Notes: generated by a model from the letters alone, not told the origin. A stretch of 64,000 nucleotides of DNA from Sabethes cyaneus (GCF_943734655.1 NC_071354.1:32702847-32766846), one strand, 5' to 3'; positions 1-12,253 are shown, counted from the stretch's first letter. Numbers and translations are program-made.

Positions 1-2
1 AA

Positions 3-122
3 CCCTTAAATGCGCACGCTGAAAAAATTCATTCATAAAGAAATCTTCCTTATCTAAAGGCGGTAAACATAATTTACTCTTTTTCACTATGTTGTTTTAA
101 AGCAACATTGCGCATTTAAGGG
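3..122. mobile_element. TTAA-flanked MITE (piggyBac-like) at window edge
   Basis: A 120-bp element has perfect 14-bp terminal inverted repeats, CCCTTAAATGCGCA at 3 and its reverse complement ending at 122. TTAA follows at 123-126, and the AA of the matching left TTAA is at 1-2, so the left duplication is cut by the window. CCC termini at a TTAA target are typical of piggyBac-type non-autonomous elements. No coding capacity. The superfamily is inferred from TIR and target only. Confidence 0.7.
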
Positions 123-179
123 TTAAGGAATAAAAGTTTTCCTAACAAAAACTATTTCAGGTATAAGTTTTCGTTAAAA

Positions 180-660
180 ACACTTTTTTCTCTTAAATAT
201 GCCCATTTTGTCACATATGAAAGATCTTCAAGAGAAATTTCAGCAATTTCCAAGATACGTTTTTTGAGGAAACCGAATTTTAGTTTTTATAATGCTATTT
301 TTTTCAGTGTAGAAATGATTTTTATTTCATTTAGTATTTTTTAATGAAAATTCAAAAAAAAATTGTAAAAGTCATTTATAGATAATTTTTTTGTAGGTGC
401 TATAATTTTCGAAAATACTAAAATACCTTTTTTCCCGGAAAATTTTTTGTTAAAAAAATCTATTGACGTAGGACTACGTCTTTGTTTACTATATTGGGAC
501 TGGGTAGCACTTTGTGAAAACGAAACGAAACACGTTATATTTGCGCTGAACGTACTCTGGCTCTAATGTATCTTGTAACCAATGGCCCTTTTAAAGGCCA
601 CAAGCAAGTTAAAGTAAGATTATTGAAGTGTAACGTTTGAATGAAAGATTTCAAATGCTA
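180..660. repeat. Dispersed AT-rich repeat blocks, copy 1
   Basis: Two blocks here recur on the other side of the retrotransposon. One (about 180-350) contains TTTTTTCAGTGTAGAAAT and reappears near 5600. The other (about 535-635) contains TGTAACCAATGGCCC and GGCCACAAGCAAGTTAAAG and reappears at 5275-5375. A short palindrome GACGTAGGACTACGTC lies between them at about 465-480. No gene is visible. The blocks are in the same orientation in both copies but in the opposite order. Confidence 0.55.
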
Positions 661-769
661 ATAACTACTAAACTACTGAACGAAACTGAACAATTTATAT
701 GTCGTTGGATAGATAAAATGATCAGCAATTTATGGAGGGGTAAGGTATGGGCTGGTAAATGGCTTGGTA

Positions 770-1027
770 ATGCGTACCATCGGTGCCTTGTGCACCGGGC
801 ATAAAATAGACCCCACAGTGGTTCACAGCCTCTTACCTAGCAACTCCTACCCCAACCTCCTCGTGGTACCAGCCGGGATACGAGCAACCTCGGGTGGAGA
901 TCGGGTAACCAACCCCGGTGGAAACCAAGGTCGTATGCTGACAGGGGAGGAGGGCTCCTTCGAGCTACGTTGGCCCTCCGGCGATACTGTGGGGTTGGTT
1001 GCGGGCTTTGCAAGCCTGAACCACTAA
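770..1027 (+). CDS. Possible short ORF1 in the RTE 5' leader
   Basis: An 85-codon frame starts at ATG 770 and ends 14 bp before the ATG of the main RTE frame. The predicted peptide is glycine-rich and matches no domain I recognise. Some RTE elements carry a very short first ORF, so this may be one, but it may equally be untranslated leader that happens to be open. Nothing in the sequence argues for translation beyond its position. The leader is clearly GC-richer than the flanking AT-rich DNA, consistent with it belonging to the inserted element. Confidence 0.25.
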   Translation: MRTIGALCTGHKIDPTVVHSLLPSNSYPNLLVVPAGIRATSGGDRVTNPGGNQGRMLTGEEGSFELRWPSGDTVGLVAGFASLNH

Positions 1028-1041
1028 AAAAAACCAAAGCA

Positions 1042-4027
1042 ATGGACTCCGTAAGTAATAATAATAACTCTAATCGGAACAATCGGCAAAGACCCAGGCG
1101 ACGAAAACGGACTAACGATTGGAAATTAGGAACATGGAACTGTCGGTCTCTAAACTTCCTCGGAAGTACCCACGTGCTTTCTAAAGAAGTGAAGAGCCGC
1201 AAGTTCGACATCGTAGCGCTGCAGGAGGTATGCTGGAAAGGAACGATGGTACGTACGTATAGAGATGGTCATACCATCTACCAGAGCTGCGGCAATACAC
1301 ACGAGCTGGGCACAGCTTTTATAGTGATGGGCGAGATGCAGAAGCGGGTGATCGGGTGGTGGCCGATCAACCCCCGAATGTGCAGATTAAGAATCAAGGG
1401 CCGATTCTTCAATATAAGCATAATTAACGTGCACAGCCCTCACCTCGGAAGTACCGATGATGACAAAGACGAGTTCTACGCGCAGTTGGAGCGTGAATAC
1501 GACCGCTGCCCAAGACATGATGTCAAAATTATCATCGGGGACTGTAATGCTCAGGTTGGTCAGGAGGAGGAATTCAAACCGGTGATTGGACGGTTCAGCG
1601 CTCACCCGCAAACGAACGAAAACGGCCTCAGACTTGTCGACTTCGCCGCCTCCAAGAACATGGCCATACGTAGTACCTTCTTCCAGCATAACCTCTACCA
1701 TCGGTACACCTGGAGATCACCCAACCAGACAGAATCACAAATCGACCACGTTCTGATAGATGGTCGGCACTTTTCAGACATTATCGACGTCAGAACCTAT
1801 CCGGGCGCTAACATTGATTCGGATCACTACCTAGTGATGGTAAGGATACGTCAAAAACTATCTGTTGTGAACAACATACGATACCGCCGCCCGCCACGGT
1901 ATAATCTAGCGCGACTGAAGCAACCAGAGGTCGCCGAAAGCTACGCGTTATCTCTCGAAACCGCGCTGCCGGAAGAGGGAGAGCTGAATGAAGCCCCTCT
2001 TGAAGACTGTTGGAATGCCGTGAAAACAGCCATTAACAGCGTAGCGGAGAACGTCCTAGGCAGTGTGGCACCGAATCGACGTAACGAATGGTTTGACGAG
2101 GAATGCCAGCAGATATTGGATGAGAAGAACGCAGCGCGGGTACAAATGCTGCGTAGAGCCACCCGTCAGAATGTGGAGCGATACAAACAGAAGCGGAGGC
2201 AGCAAACCCGACTCTTCAAGGAAAAGAAGCGCCACCAAGAGGAGAAGGAGTGCGAAGAACTCGAACAGCTGTACCGCTTTCACGACACACGGAAGTTCTA
2301 TCAGAAACTCAACGGATCTCGCAAAGGCTTCGTGCCGCGGGCCGAAATGTGCAGAAATAAAGATGGAGGTATCTTGACTGATGACCGTGCGGTGATCGAA
2401 AGGTGGAAGCAGCACTACGATGAACACCTGAATGGCGTGCAGGCGGAAGACCATGATAGCGGAGGAAGTGACCACATTGGTGCAGCAAGCGACGAAGATG
2501 TGCCACCCCCATCGATAAGGGAAGTTAAAGAAGCCATCCAGCGGCAGAAGAACAACAAAGCAGCGGGAAAGGATGGCATTGGAGCGGAACTTATTAAAAT
2601 GGGCCCGGACAAGTTGGCCGGCTGTCTGCATCAACTGATTGTCAAGATTTGGGAAACGGAACGACTACCGGAGGAGTGGAAAGACGGGGTTATCTGCCCT
2701 ATCTACAAGAAAGGTGATAAGCTGGATTGTGAGAACTACCGAGCCATCACTATCCTGAATGCCGCCTACAAAGTGCTGTCCCAAGTCCTCTTTCATCGAC
2801 TATCGCCAATAGCCAATAGATTTGTGGGAAGTTACCAGGCCGGCTTCATGGAGGGTCGGTCTACAACAGACCAAATCTTCACCCTGCGGCAGATCCTCCA
2901 GAAGTGCCGCGAATTCCGAGTCCCCACGCACCACCTGTTCATCGATTTCAAAGCCGCATATGATAGCGTAAACCGACAAGAGCTATGGAAAATTTTGGAC
3001 GAAAACGGCTTTCCGGGTAAGCTTACTAGACTTATCATGGCTACGATGGATGGGATCCAGTGCTGTGTGAGAATCTCGGGTGGATTGTTGGACCCATTCG
3101 AATCTCGCAGGGGACTTCGACAAGGAGATGGTCTTTCCTGCCTGCTATTCAACATTGCGCTTGAAGGTGTTATAAGGCGAGCGGCGATCGAAATGCGGGG
3201 CACGATTTTCAATAAATCCAGTCAATTTATCTGCTTTGCTGACGATGTGGATGCTGTCGGCAGATCATTTGAGGCGGTGGAAGATCAGTACACCAGACTG
3301 AAACGCGAAGCAGAGAAGATTGGATTGCAGATAAATACGTCTAAAACGAAGTATATGCTGGCGGGCGGGACCGAGCGCGACGGGGCTCGCTTGGGCAGCA
3401 CCGTGGTAATCGACGGGGATGAGTTCGAGGTAGTCGACGAGTTCGTATACCTTGGCTCGCTGGCAACAGAGGACAACAATACCAGCCGTGAGATTAAAAG
3501 ACGTATTATCAGCGGAAGTCGGGCCTACTACGGACTCCACAAACACTTGCGGTCGAACAATCTGAGCCCCCGTACAAAGTGCACACTGTACAAAACGCTA
3601 ATTAGACCGGTTGTCCTCTACGGGCACGAAACGTGGACATTGCTAGAAGAGGACCTACGAGCACTCGGAGTTTTCGAACGGCGGGTGCTAAGAACCATCT
3701 TTGGCGGAGTGCAAGAGAACGGTGTATGGAGGCGAAGAATGAACCACGAGCTCGCGCGTCTCTACGGCGAACCAAGTATTCAGAAAGTGGTTAAAGCTGG
3801 ACGGATACGTTGGGCAGGACATGTTGCTAGAATGCCGGACAACTATCCTGCAAAAATGGTTTTCGCATCAAATCCGGTAGGATACAAGACGAAGAGGGGC
3901 ACAGCGAGCGAGGTGGCAAGACCAGGTGGAGCGAGATCTGGCGAGCACTGGGTGCCCGCGGAACTGGAGATCAGTTGCCATGGACCGAAACAGATGGAGA
4001 AATTATACTGCGCAGGCCTTGTCATAA
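1042..4027 (+). CDS. RTE-type endonuclease-reverse transcriptase, one frameshift
   Basis: This is the retrotransposon polyprotein that nicks target DNA and copies element RNA by target-primed reverse transcription. I start at ATG 1042; the frame is open further upstream but without an ATG. Residues 30-265 form an APE-type endonuclease (GTWNCRSL at 30, catalytic E in LQEVCW near 62, GDCNAQ at 166-171, SDH at 260-262). The reverse transcriptase follows, with FIDFKAAYD near 633, RQGDGLS near 693 and catalytic FADD at 732-735. A C-terminal RTE tail includes WAGHVARM near 924. The frame is open for about 945 codons. Near base 3881 one extra base shifts it; the adjacent frame then reads the expected RRRG...W...DL...W tail to TAA at 4025-4027, giving a total near 994 residues. 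Apart from this indel all catalytic motifs are intact, which suggests a fairly recent insertion. Confidence 0.9.
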
Positions 4028-4050
4028 GACGTTAGGCCAATTAAGAAGAG

Positions 4051-4680
4051 GGGTAAGACACCAATTTTATGGCGGGCGTAAGAGGGGGAGGCTATTTGGC
4101 CTATACAAATGAAAAACAAATTTCTTCATAAATTTCGAACTAATCAAGCAAATGGAACTAAATTTGGCATGTGGGGGTTTTTAGAAGTAAGATTTTTTTC
4201 CATGGTGTACTGAGACCTCCTCCCCTTCTAAGAGGGTGGGGGGCTCCCATACAAATGAAATACAAATTTCCTCAAAAAGCTCGAATTAATCAAGCAAATG
4301 GAACCAAATTTGATATGCGAGGGTTTTAGAAAGTAGGATTTTTTTCTAAGCTGTACTGAGACCCCTTCCCATTCTAAGAGGGGGGGCTCCCATACAAATG
4401 AAATACAAATTTCTTCATGACTCTAAAACTAATCAAGCAAATGGAACCAAATTTGACAAGTAGGAGTTTTAGAAGGCAGGAATTTTTTCTATGGTGTACT
4501 GAGATCCATCCGTCTTTTAACAGGACGGGCTCCTATACAAATGAAACACAAATTTCCTCATAACTTGAGAAATAATTAAGCAAATAGAACCAAATTTCGC
4601 ATGTGGGGTTTTTTGGAGGCATGAATTTATGGTTTGAGATCCTCACCCCTGTGGTAGGAAGAAATACAAATAAATACATT
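4051..4680. repeat. ~145-bp tandem minisatellite (orientation A)
   Basis: Roughly four degenerate units each contain CTCCCATACAAATGAAA, CTAATCAAGCAAATGGAAC and a purine-rich GAGGGGG stretch. The same units occur in reverse orientation at about 26150-27250 and 37330-38500, where they sit inside a longer element. No coding potential. Confidence 0.75.
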
Positions 4681-5106
4681 TTTTTGAAACGATGGTTCTA
4701 CAATTGATGGCGGAATGGAAGAGGAAAATAATGGAAATTTTGGGAATGGAGGGCGGTAATTGGTAGCTACGCTTAACAAGTTGTCGTTGTGACTCCTACC
4801 TTTTGTCCAATGCTGGAAGGTGCATGGGTCGAACCAAGCTATAATCAGAGATTATAACCGGAATTGAATTCACAACACCCGCCAGGGCGTGTGGCTCACT
4901 GGTACCCGTATACCTTTTAACCATAGAGGCGCTGGACAAAAGGAGACTGCGCAACCCTCCTTATTAATGTAGCGACTTATCTGGTTTGGGTTATTGTGGT
5001 AATTGGCACAAATTGTGCCAATTGTAGAACCATCGTTTCAAAAAAATATTAATATTAATGCCTGACGCATTTCAAGGTCAACGACTAAAAACACGAGTTT
5101 GGTCAA
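4681..5106 (-). mobile_element. SINE-like element with inverted arms, diverged copy
   Basis: TTTGAAACGATGGTTCTAC at 4683 is matched by its inverse at about 5014-5044. Between them is a segment bounded by CCTTTTGTCCA and TGGACAAAAGG (about 4799-4942). That segment is the reverse complement of the tRNA-like core of the better copy at 47309-47460, but its B box is mutated. The right flank carries GCATTTCAAGGTCAA, the same 3' sequence as the other copies. Confidence 0.6.
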
Positions 5107-5272
5107 ATAAATACAAGTAAAACAGAAATTTTCGCGTATGTGCCGTATTTTCTGCTATGTAACAAGGGGTAAGCTATGAAAGTAAACTGGTAAAACCTTC
5201 TTAGAGCAAAAAACAGTAAATCTACACCGCTAACTTACGCTAACTTTTATGTAAAAAAAAGAGGACATTCGA

Positions 5273-5655
5273 ATGGTACGTCATATTTGCGATGAAGGTA
5301 CTTTGGCTCTAATGTTATTTGTAACCAATGGCCCTTTTAAAGGCCACAAGCAAGTTAAAGTAAGATTATTGAAACATGTCAAGCTGCGCATAATCAGATT
5401 TAATACAATAATCTGTATAGTCCTACGTCACCCTTTCGTACAATCCCTAGGGCTTTTAGATTTTTCCCTTCAATATACCTATTTTGCGATGTATGGAAAA
5501 ATTGTAGGCCGTATAATTTTCTATCTTTCAGTAAATTTCATCAATTTCTGAGAGCCTTTTTTGGAAAATCGATTTTTAATTTTGAAAATGCTTTTTTCTC
5601 AGTGTAGAAATCAATTTTTATTTTCTTCAGTATTTTTTTATGAAAATTCCTATAA
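5273..5655. repeat. Dispersed AT-rich repeat blocks, copy 2
   Basis: The block at 5275-5375 nearly repeats 535-635 (shared GGCCACAAGCAAGTTAAAG). The block at about 5480-5650 resembles 180-350 (shared CAGTGTAGAAAT). Between them is TAGTCCTACGTCA, half of the palindrome seen at 465-480. Part of this reads as a 92-codon open frame, but the repeated nature argues against a gene. Confidence 0.5.
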
Positions 5656-7150
5656 TTTTCTATAAATTAATTTTCCTATAATTTTCGAGTTATATTTTTA
5701 TAATAAAAAAGAGAAAACAAATTAAGCCCTTTCCAAAAGTTAGTCTAGACCAATTTTCGAAAAACTAAGTATGCAAAGTTGTTTATTTACATGAACTCAC
5801 ACAAAAAGTTTCATTGAAATCTGAGAGGGTGCTGCTAACCCCACAGACGAGTTGGCGTGAAATCTGTCATCTGATGAAGGAGGCAATTAGTAAAACACGG
5901 TGACAAATAATAATGCGGAAAACAGAATATTAGCTCTGAAGATGCAAAGAAAGCGGTAAATCAGTGAAGCAATAGTACAGAATAAGTACAAAACAAGTAT
6001 AGTATTGTTCGGCTCCTGCTTAGTTAGTGGGCATAGTTTTTGTTTTAATATATCAGTGTTTGCTTTTTTCTGTTTAACTACCCTTTTTTGAATATTCATT
6101 TTTCTGTTTTTATTGATTTTTTGTTTCATGTGTGTTTTTCTTAGTTTACTTTTCTTGTTTTTCCAAGTTACAAGTTTGCTGCATCGATTTTCACCCCGAG
6201 GGTCATTGTTTTCCATGACTTTTAATGTTCCTTTCTTAACTGCTTTGTTTCTTAGTAGTTCTATTTTATTGTTTGTTTCGTGTTTTGTTTGTAATTTTGA
6301 TTTGACTAACCATTGTGAATTGTTTTATTATAAATCCAGTGAAACGTTGCAACATCAACCTCTCCTCATAACAGCACAATGCCGAATGCAGAGTGAAATT
6401 TCCGCAGTTACCAAACCAGTTTTGAAATCTCTAGGAACAGTCGTCAATCTCTAATTTCAATAATTGTTGTACTGTGATTGGGCCACTCGAACTGGTACAT
6501 GCACTGCGACCGCTACTGGGATACTGGGACATTAGAATTAGAACACATTAATAGGAACACTTAGTCCAGGACACTGGGACTGGGATTGGAACTTTCGTAA
6601 TATACTAAACTTTTACTAAATTGGCGAATTAGAAAAAAAGGTTTAATTGTATTTTAGATTTTTTTAGCATGGAGCCGAGGAACCAAGAGCTATCATGGGA
6701 AATGTGGCATATCTTTCGTATATTTTTTTTTTTGCTGAATTGCCACCCTAAATTTTTATAAGAAAATAATTCTTCAATGATGTTTAGCTCAACAGTTATG
6801 AATTTTTAAAATAAGCGAGAGCAGTGCACATTTAGCAACTTTCATTGGAGTTTTTTTTGGAAAAACGTGTGATCTCGAACTGTGATCTTCATTCTGTCTG
6901 CTATTATATTTCCGTATACAAAATTTCAGAACATTGTGGGATCATTCGGCTCAAATGTGTACGGTTTATTTAAAAAAATCGATTCTCGGAATAATGTTTT
7001 TGCAATCTTTCTGAATTCTCGTTTTTGAAAGACCAGTCGTCTGAGTGTTGTTTATTTGACACGAAGTACGCACAGTCACTGCATTTTAACTGTCAAACTT
7101 CGTTAATAAAATTTTTACTTCTCACAATCAAAAAACATTTTAACATGTAG
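5656..7150. other. AT-rich DNA, no gene seen
   Basis: Low-complexity AT-rich sequence with short open frames only. Around 6520-6600 there is a short irregular run of GGGACACTGGGA-like decamers. No domain, RNA gene or clear element boundary was found. Confidence 0.5.
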
Positions 7151-7153
7151 CTA

Positions 7154-8192
7154 ATGGCAAGTCAATTCAAATTTAAGCACTTTCAACATCGTAAACCGCA
7201 CACCGGCAGTTCTGTGGGAAGACCATCTTCCCACTCCGCGACAGTGCGAGTGAGTTACAGGTGTTCGAAATCACTCTGGAGCCGCATGCTTACACATTAC
7301 ACCCAAATACATACACACATACACACACACATCCTACACTGTCTTCAGCCGAAATGCTTCCCACGTCGTAGGTACGTCTGCTTTTTCGAGACTGTTTCCC
7401 TTTCCGGCTGACACAGCGGAACACCGGGCAGGCAGGGAGGCAGTACATACTCCGAACCAACCGCTACCATCATGAGTAATGGCAGTGAATCAGAGTGTAT
7501 TAATATGTAATGTTACGACCGTGAGTGACTTTCATTTGGGGAGTACGCCCGGCAGCTGCGAATCGGCAGGATTTATTCCGCCCGTGCAGGCAGGCAGCCA
7601 GCCAGCCAGCCAAACCGGAGATAATGATTGTGCTTGAGACAATATTCGCTCACTGGCAGTGTCGGAGGTGGAATGTGTCGAGAATTACGACATTTTAATC
7701 AACCTTCAAAGTACGGGACGGCAGTGAGTGAGCCATTCTACCGGCGCGGCGCGGTTGTTGGAGTGGAACGAGCTAAATGTAGTGCGTTGTTTTACCGTTC
7801 AACCGCACCCCGAATTCAGGCTCATCTGCCACCGCATCACCACCCACCATCGGTGGTGAGTGTTGCGGTGAAGCAGTAGTTGGTAGCAGAGACGATAAAA
7901 TTAACGAAGCCGTAGAGGATATTATTTTTCGTCTTCCGAGAAGTGTTGAAGTTAACGGCTTCCAAGCAGATACAAACAGAATTATTTGACGTTTTGTGCT
8001 TAGCACGCATGCAACACGTCGAATGGAACAGGTGTGCCGGAAGTGTTGGATGTCCGACGAGGATTTTCTTAAAATAAGATTTAATAACATAACCTGCTTC
8101 CGAACATCGAACAAGTTGCAATTTTCCAGTAGTTAGATATTGCGAAGATATACAAGTACCGAGCTTAAAACACGTTAGACTCTACAACGTAG
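7154..8192 (+). other. GC-richer single-copy block, possible 5' untranslated exon
   Basis: Composition is clearly higher in GC and less repetitive than the surroundings. It contains several short open frames, none with a recognisable product. It ends in a strong splice-donor match, AG|GTAAGA, with the intron beginning at 8193. CAGGCAGGCAGCCAGCC near 7590 is a short simple repeat. This could be a non-coding first exon of a + strand gene whose coding part lies outside the window, but no acceptor or coding exon was identified. Transcript data would be needed. Confidence 0.3.
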
Positions 8193-8258
8193 GTAAGAGC
8201 TCAACCATTCAACGAATCGACAACAAGTTCCAAATTGCAAAATTTTACGAAAACGTAT

Positions 8259-8975
8259 TCAATGATCAATACGGTCGAAAGCGGCTTTTAGGTCAGTATA
8301 AATGACATCAATTTGTGCTTTCATTTGGGAGATACACGATGAGGTAAACTCAAGCAAGTTGGTACAAACGGAGCGACCTGACAAGAATCCGTTTGCTGAG
8401 AGGTAGAGATATAATGTTTCGTACGAGAAAGAATAACGCCACTTACTAACTACGATCTCAAATAACTTAGAACCACACAGCCGATAGGCTAGTAATGCCA
8501 CGATAATATCTGACGTTCTACCGATCTTCAGATTTGAATACTAAGAACACCCAAAGTAACATTGAGGGTTTTATTACACTCTTATGGTGGTTTTCGTGAC
8601 CAAAATTGGTCATAAGTGTCGTAACTTGGGGTATGTGCCTGCTTCCATATTTCGGGAAATTTCTCTTGTGCAAAGGACTTGTTGAAAATTGAACATAACG
8701 AGCCTGCTAGCACATCAGCACATTTACTAAAAATAACAACAGAGATTCCATTATCGGAATCTGCCGAGTAGGAGCGTTATAGTTTCTTAGCGGCGGCCAA
8801 TGTCATACCAGTGGTTATTTCGAAAACAGTCAAGTCAACAAAACTGGCTGGCACGTCTGCTGCCGTAACCTTGGCTTCAAAGTCCGAAACAATTCGGTCT
8901 GCAAATCAGAAGCAAAAAATTCACATGAATCCGACTCTGATGTCGCTCCAATACCATCTAGAATAGACCTCTATC
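8259..8975 (-). pseudogene. Decayed non-LTR reverse transcriptase fragment
   Basis: On the minus strand, residues NGFLSGRSVCTNLLEF followed by DVIYTDLKAAFDRIDH form the fingers-to-palm region of a Jockey/I-group-like reverse transcriptase; the D of YTDLKAAFD is the first catalytic aspartate. Upstream on the same strand, other frames give FPEIWK and a RGITSL-like block, so frameshifts and stops are present. The fragment ends just after the first catalytic motif, and the FADD region is missing. A small MITE (8550-8630) interrupts it. It is not functional. Confidence 0.75.
8550..8630. mobile_element. CCCAAGTAG-type MITE inside RT fragment
   Basis: Begins CCCAAAGTAACATTG and ends GTCGTAACTTGGG, with an internal hairpin CTTATGGTGGTTTTCGTGAC / ACCAAAATTGGTCATAAG. 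It is a shortened relative of the element at 27284-27391, which shares TTTTATT and CTCTTATGGTGG. It separates two parts of the minus-strand reverse transcriptase remnant. Confidence 0.6.
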
Positions 8976-9076
8976 TCTATATTTTATTGATAAACTTCTT
9001 CAATGACACGAACTTTGAAAAATCTTGCATTTTTACGTTATAGCTAATGATTGCGTTTTGTTCTTAGGTACCATTG
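8976..9076. other. Short spacer, nothing identified
   Basis: AT-rich spacer between the reverse transcriptase fragment and the foldback element. No feature is seen. Confidence 0.4.
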
Positions 9077-10976
9077 CACAGTAGTCCAAAATGACGAAAA
9101 GTGGAACTTTTTTCCTAGTGTCTAGTTGTTTTCATTTTATTATTGATGGTCTTCAGCACTTTTTTCGTATGAATATCCCCCTTAATCTAAAACTGTCAAA
9201 AGTTCGTCATCGCTTACTATAATGAAAATAAAAAAATAACTTTTTTGTGTTAGGTAATATAGAAGTTTTATTTCTTCGGCAAAGTTGTAAATATTGTAAA
9301 AGCAAGCAACTTTGCTTAAGAAATAAAACTTTGTCTTTATCGAGTGCTGAACCATCGGGCATATTCTTTAAAACTTCTTTAAAAATTGGTTTTTCTTTCT
9401 TAGCTTTTCTCAGTTGCATTTTACAAGAATGTAATGTTCTAGGCAATTATCGAAGCTCTCAAAATACATGTTTTTGCAGAAGACCTCAAATCTCTTGGAC
9501 CTCTGCTTACTGAATTAACGCACATTCCAGTTTTAAATTTCTATAGATTTACGAGCCCATGGGGTAAAATGAGGGAAGCGGATTTATGAAATCAGCACTT
9601 CATCTTGAAGCTTAAGTCGAGTACTATAAACTTGTAAGGGTTCCGCTTGTCCCCAATCTCTCCAATGAGAGTACGGCAAGCATACGTTTTATGTGTTTCG
9701 CGTTCGCTAAAGGCTCGATACACGTCAATTTTTCAATGTTGATAGATAGATGGTTTCTTCGGCAAAGTTATGGAAAATATAAAGGCAAACAACTTTGCTA
9801 AAGAAATGACATTCCTATCTGTATCAAGTGCAGAGCTATAGAGCATTTTCCAAGGAAATTTTGAAAAAATTAGTTTTTCCTATTTAGCTTATGTTGGTTG
9901 CATTTTACAGGAATATATGGTTCTAGGCGATTTTTTAAGGACTCAAAATACACGTTTTTGCAGAAGATTGCAAATCTCTAGGACCTTTCCTTACAAAGTT
10001 ATCGCTCTTGGATCGTGAAGTTATAGAAAAATAAAACTTAAATAAGCGGTAACTTTGTAAGGAAAGGTTCTAGGGATTCGCAACTTTCTGCAAAAACATG
10101 TGTTTTAAGTTCAATAATCGCCTAGAACCATATACTCCTGTCAAATGCAACCAACATACGCTAAATATGAAAAACTTATTTTTTTTAAATTTATAAAGAA
10201 AATGCTCAATAGCTCTTCACTTGATAGAGATAGGAATGTCATTTCCTAAGCAAAGTTGATTGCCTTTATATTTTCTATAACTTTGCCAAAAAAAACTATC
10301 TGTCTATCTACTAACATAAAAAATAGACGTGTATCGAGCCTTTAGCGAACGCGAAACACATAAAACGTATGCTTGCCGTACACTTATTTGGATGGTTAGG
10401 AACAAGCGGAACCCTTACAAGTTTATAGTACTCGACTTAAGCTTCAAGATGAATTGCTGATTTCAAAAATCCGCTTGCCCCATTTTACCCCATGGGCTCG
10501 TGAATCTACAGAAATTTAAGACTTGAATATGCGGTGATTCAGTAAGTAAAGGTCCAAGAGATTTGCAGTCTTCTGTAAAAACGTGTATTTCAAGAGCTCC
10601 GATAATTGCCTAGGACATTGTATTCTTGTAAAATGCAGCTATGAAAAGCTAAGTATGAAAAACCAATTTTTAAAGAAGTTTTAAAGAATATGCCCTACAG
10701 TTCAGCACTCGATAAAGATGGAAGTTTTAATTCTTCAGCAAAGTTGCTTGTTTTTACAATATTTACAACTTTGCCGAAGAAACTATGTCTATAGTTCGTA
10801 ACACAAAAAAGTATTTTTTTTATTTTCATTGTAGTTAGCGATGACTAACTATTAATAGTTTCAGATTAAGGGGTATATTCATACGAACAAAAGTGCTATG
10901 GTCTTTAGTTATGATAAAATGAAGACAAAAGACACTAGGAAAAAAGTTCCATTTTTCGCCCTTTTGGACTACTGTG
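9077..10976. mobile_element. 1.9-kb foldback element, CACAGTAGTCC termini
   Basis: The two halves are inverted copies of each other over about 0.94 kb per arm, with the centre near 10030. Paired landmarks are CACAGTAGTCCAAAA at 9077 with its inverse ending at 10976, ACATAAAACGTATGCTTGCC near 10350 with its inverse near 9680, and CTTGTAAGGGTTCCGCTTG near 9630 with its inverse near 10410. Five-base flanks CATTG (9072-9076) and CGTTG (10977-10981) may be a decayed target duplication. No transposase frame is present. The motif TTCGGCAAAGTT occurs several times in the arms. Confidence 0.85.
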
Positions 10977-11376
10977 CGTTGGTAGCAAAAGCGCTCTCTT
11001 TGTATTCTTTGCATTGTAGCCCTAAAGCACCGAAAATACGAATGATGAAACTTTACTTTCTTCAGCGCTGTTGTAGATAATTACTAGCTCTAAAAATGCC
11101 CCAAACATTACTTCTTCGAATTCTGCTTGGCTGTAATGCAGTAATCAAAAGAGCAAAGTCGAAGTGAAGAGAGCGTACCAAGTCTGAATACCGCAAAATA
11201 TATAGATTTTTTTTTGATTACCTGGGTTATTTCAGTTAAAAATTTATGTTTTGCCTTTCTACTATATAAATATATAGTATAAAGGTATAGAAATCACTTG
11301 GAAAACCGGAAATGGAAAGAAGGTCCTGCGGGCCGAATGTTATATACCATTCGACTCAGTTTCGAAAACTGAGCAT

Positions 11377-11705
<329 letters not shown>

Positions 11706-12253
11706 CGCTTTTAATCTCACTCACTTTTCTCGGAGATGGCTGGACCGATTTTAATGTTCTTAGTGTCAAATGAAAGGTCTAGGTGTCCCATTGGTCGCTA
11801 TTGAATTTCATACTGATCGGACTTTTAGTTCAAAAGTTATGTATAAAAATACGAAAAATATGGGACTTCATTATCTCATAGGTCTCTTAACCGATTTGAA
11901 CAATATTGATTGCATATGAAAGAGGAGCCTTGCAAACCCTTAACTTCCAAATTTCATGACGATTGGACTTGTAGTTTGAAAGTTACATAAAGAAATGTGA
12001 AAAAATAGTATTTAAAACATATTTATGTAACATATAAGCATTAATTTAATGAAAAACATCACACATTTTATGATTATTTGAAAATTACTGCTGAGATCTA
12101 TCAAACGAAACCGAGTTATTTAAAATCGGACTGTTCATTCAAAAGTTATTCAAACTTTAACACTTAAGCACCGTATATTAAACCGTTAAACGTGTGAAAT
12201 CAAAACATATCAATCAAATGTTGATTGTATTCAATGTATGAGATGTGTGTGAT

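Larger units (their letters stand above)
730..4050 (+). mobile_element. RTE-clade non-LTR retrotransposon, nearly full length
   Basis: About 3.3 kb, the usual size for RTE-clade LINEs. It comprises a short leader, one long endonuclease-reverse transcriptase frame (1042-4027) and a very short 3' tail in which GACGTTAGGCCAATTAAG follows the stop closely. There are no LTRs and no RNase H domain. Mosquito RTE elements such as JAM1 have this plan; identity with a named family was not tested. The 5' boundary is uncertain, because no target-site duplication was found. After the tail the sequence passes directly into a minisatellite. Confidence 0.85.
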
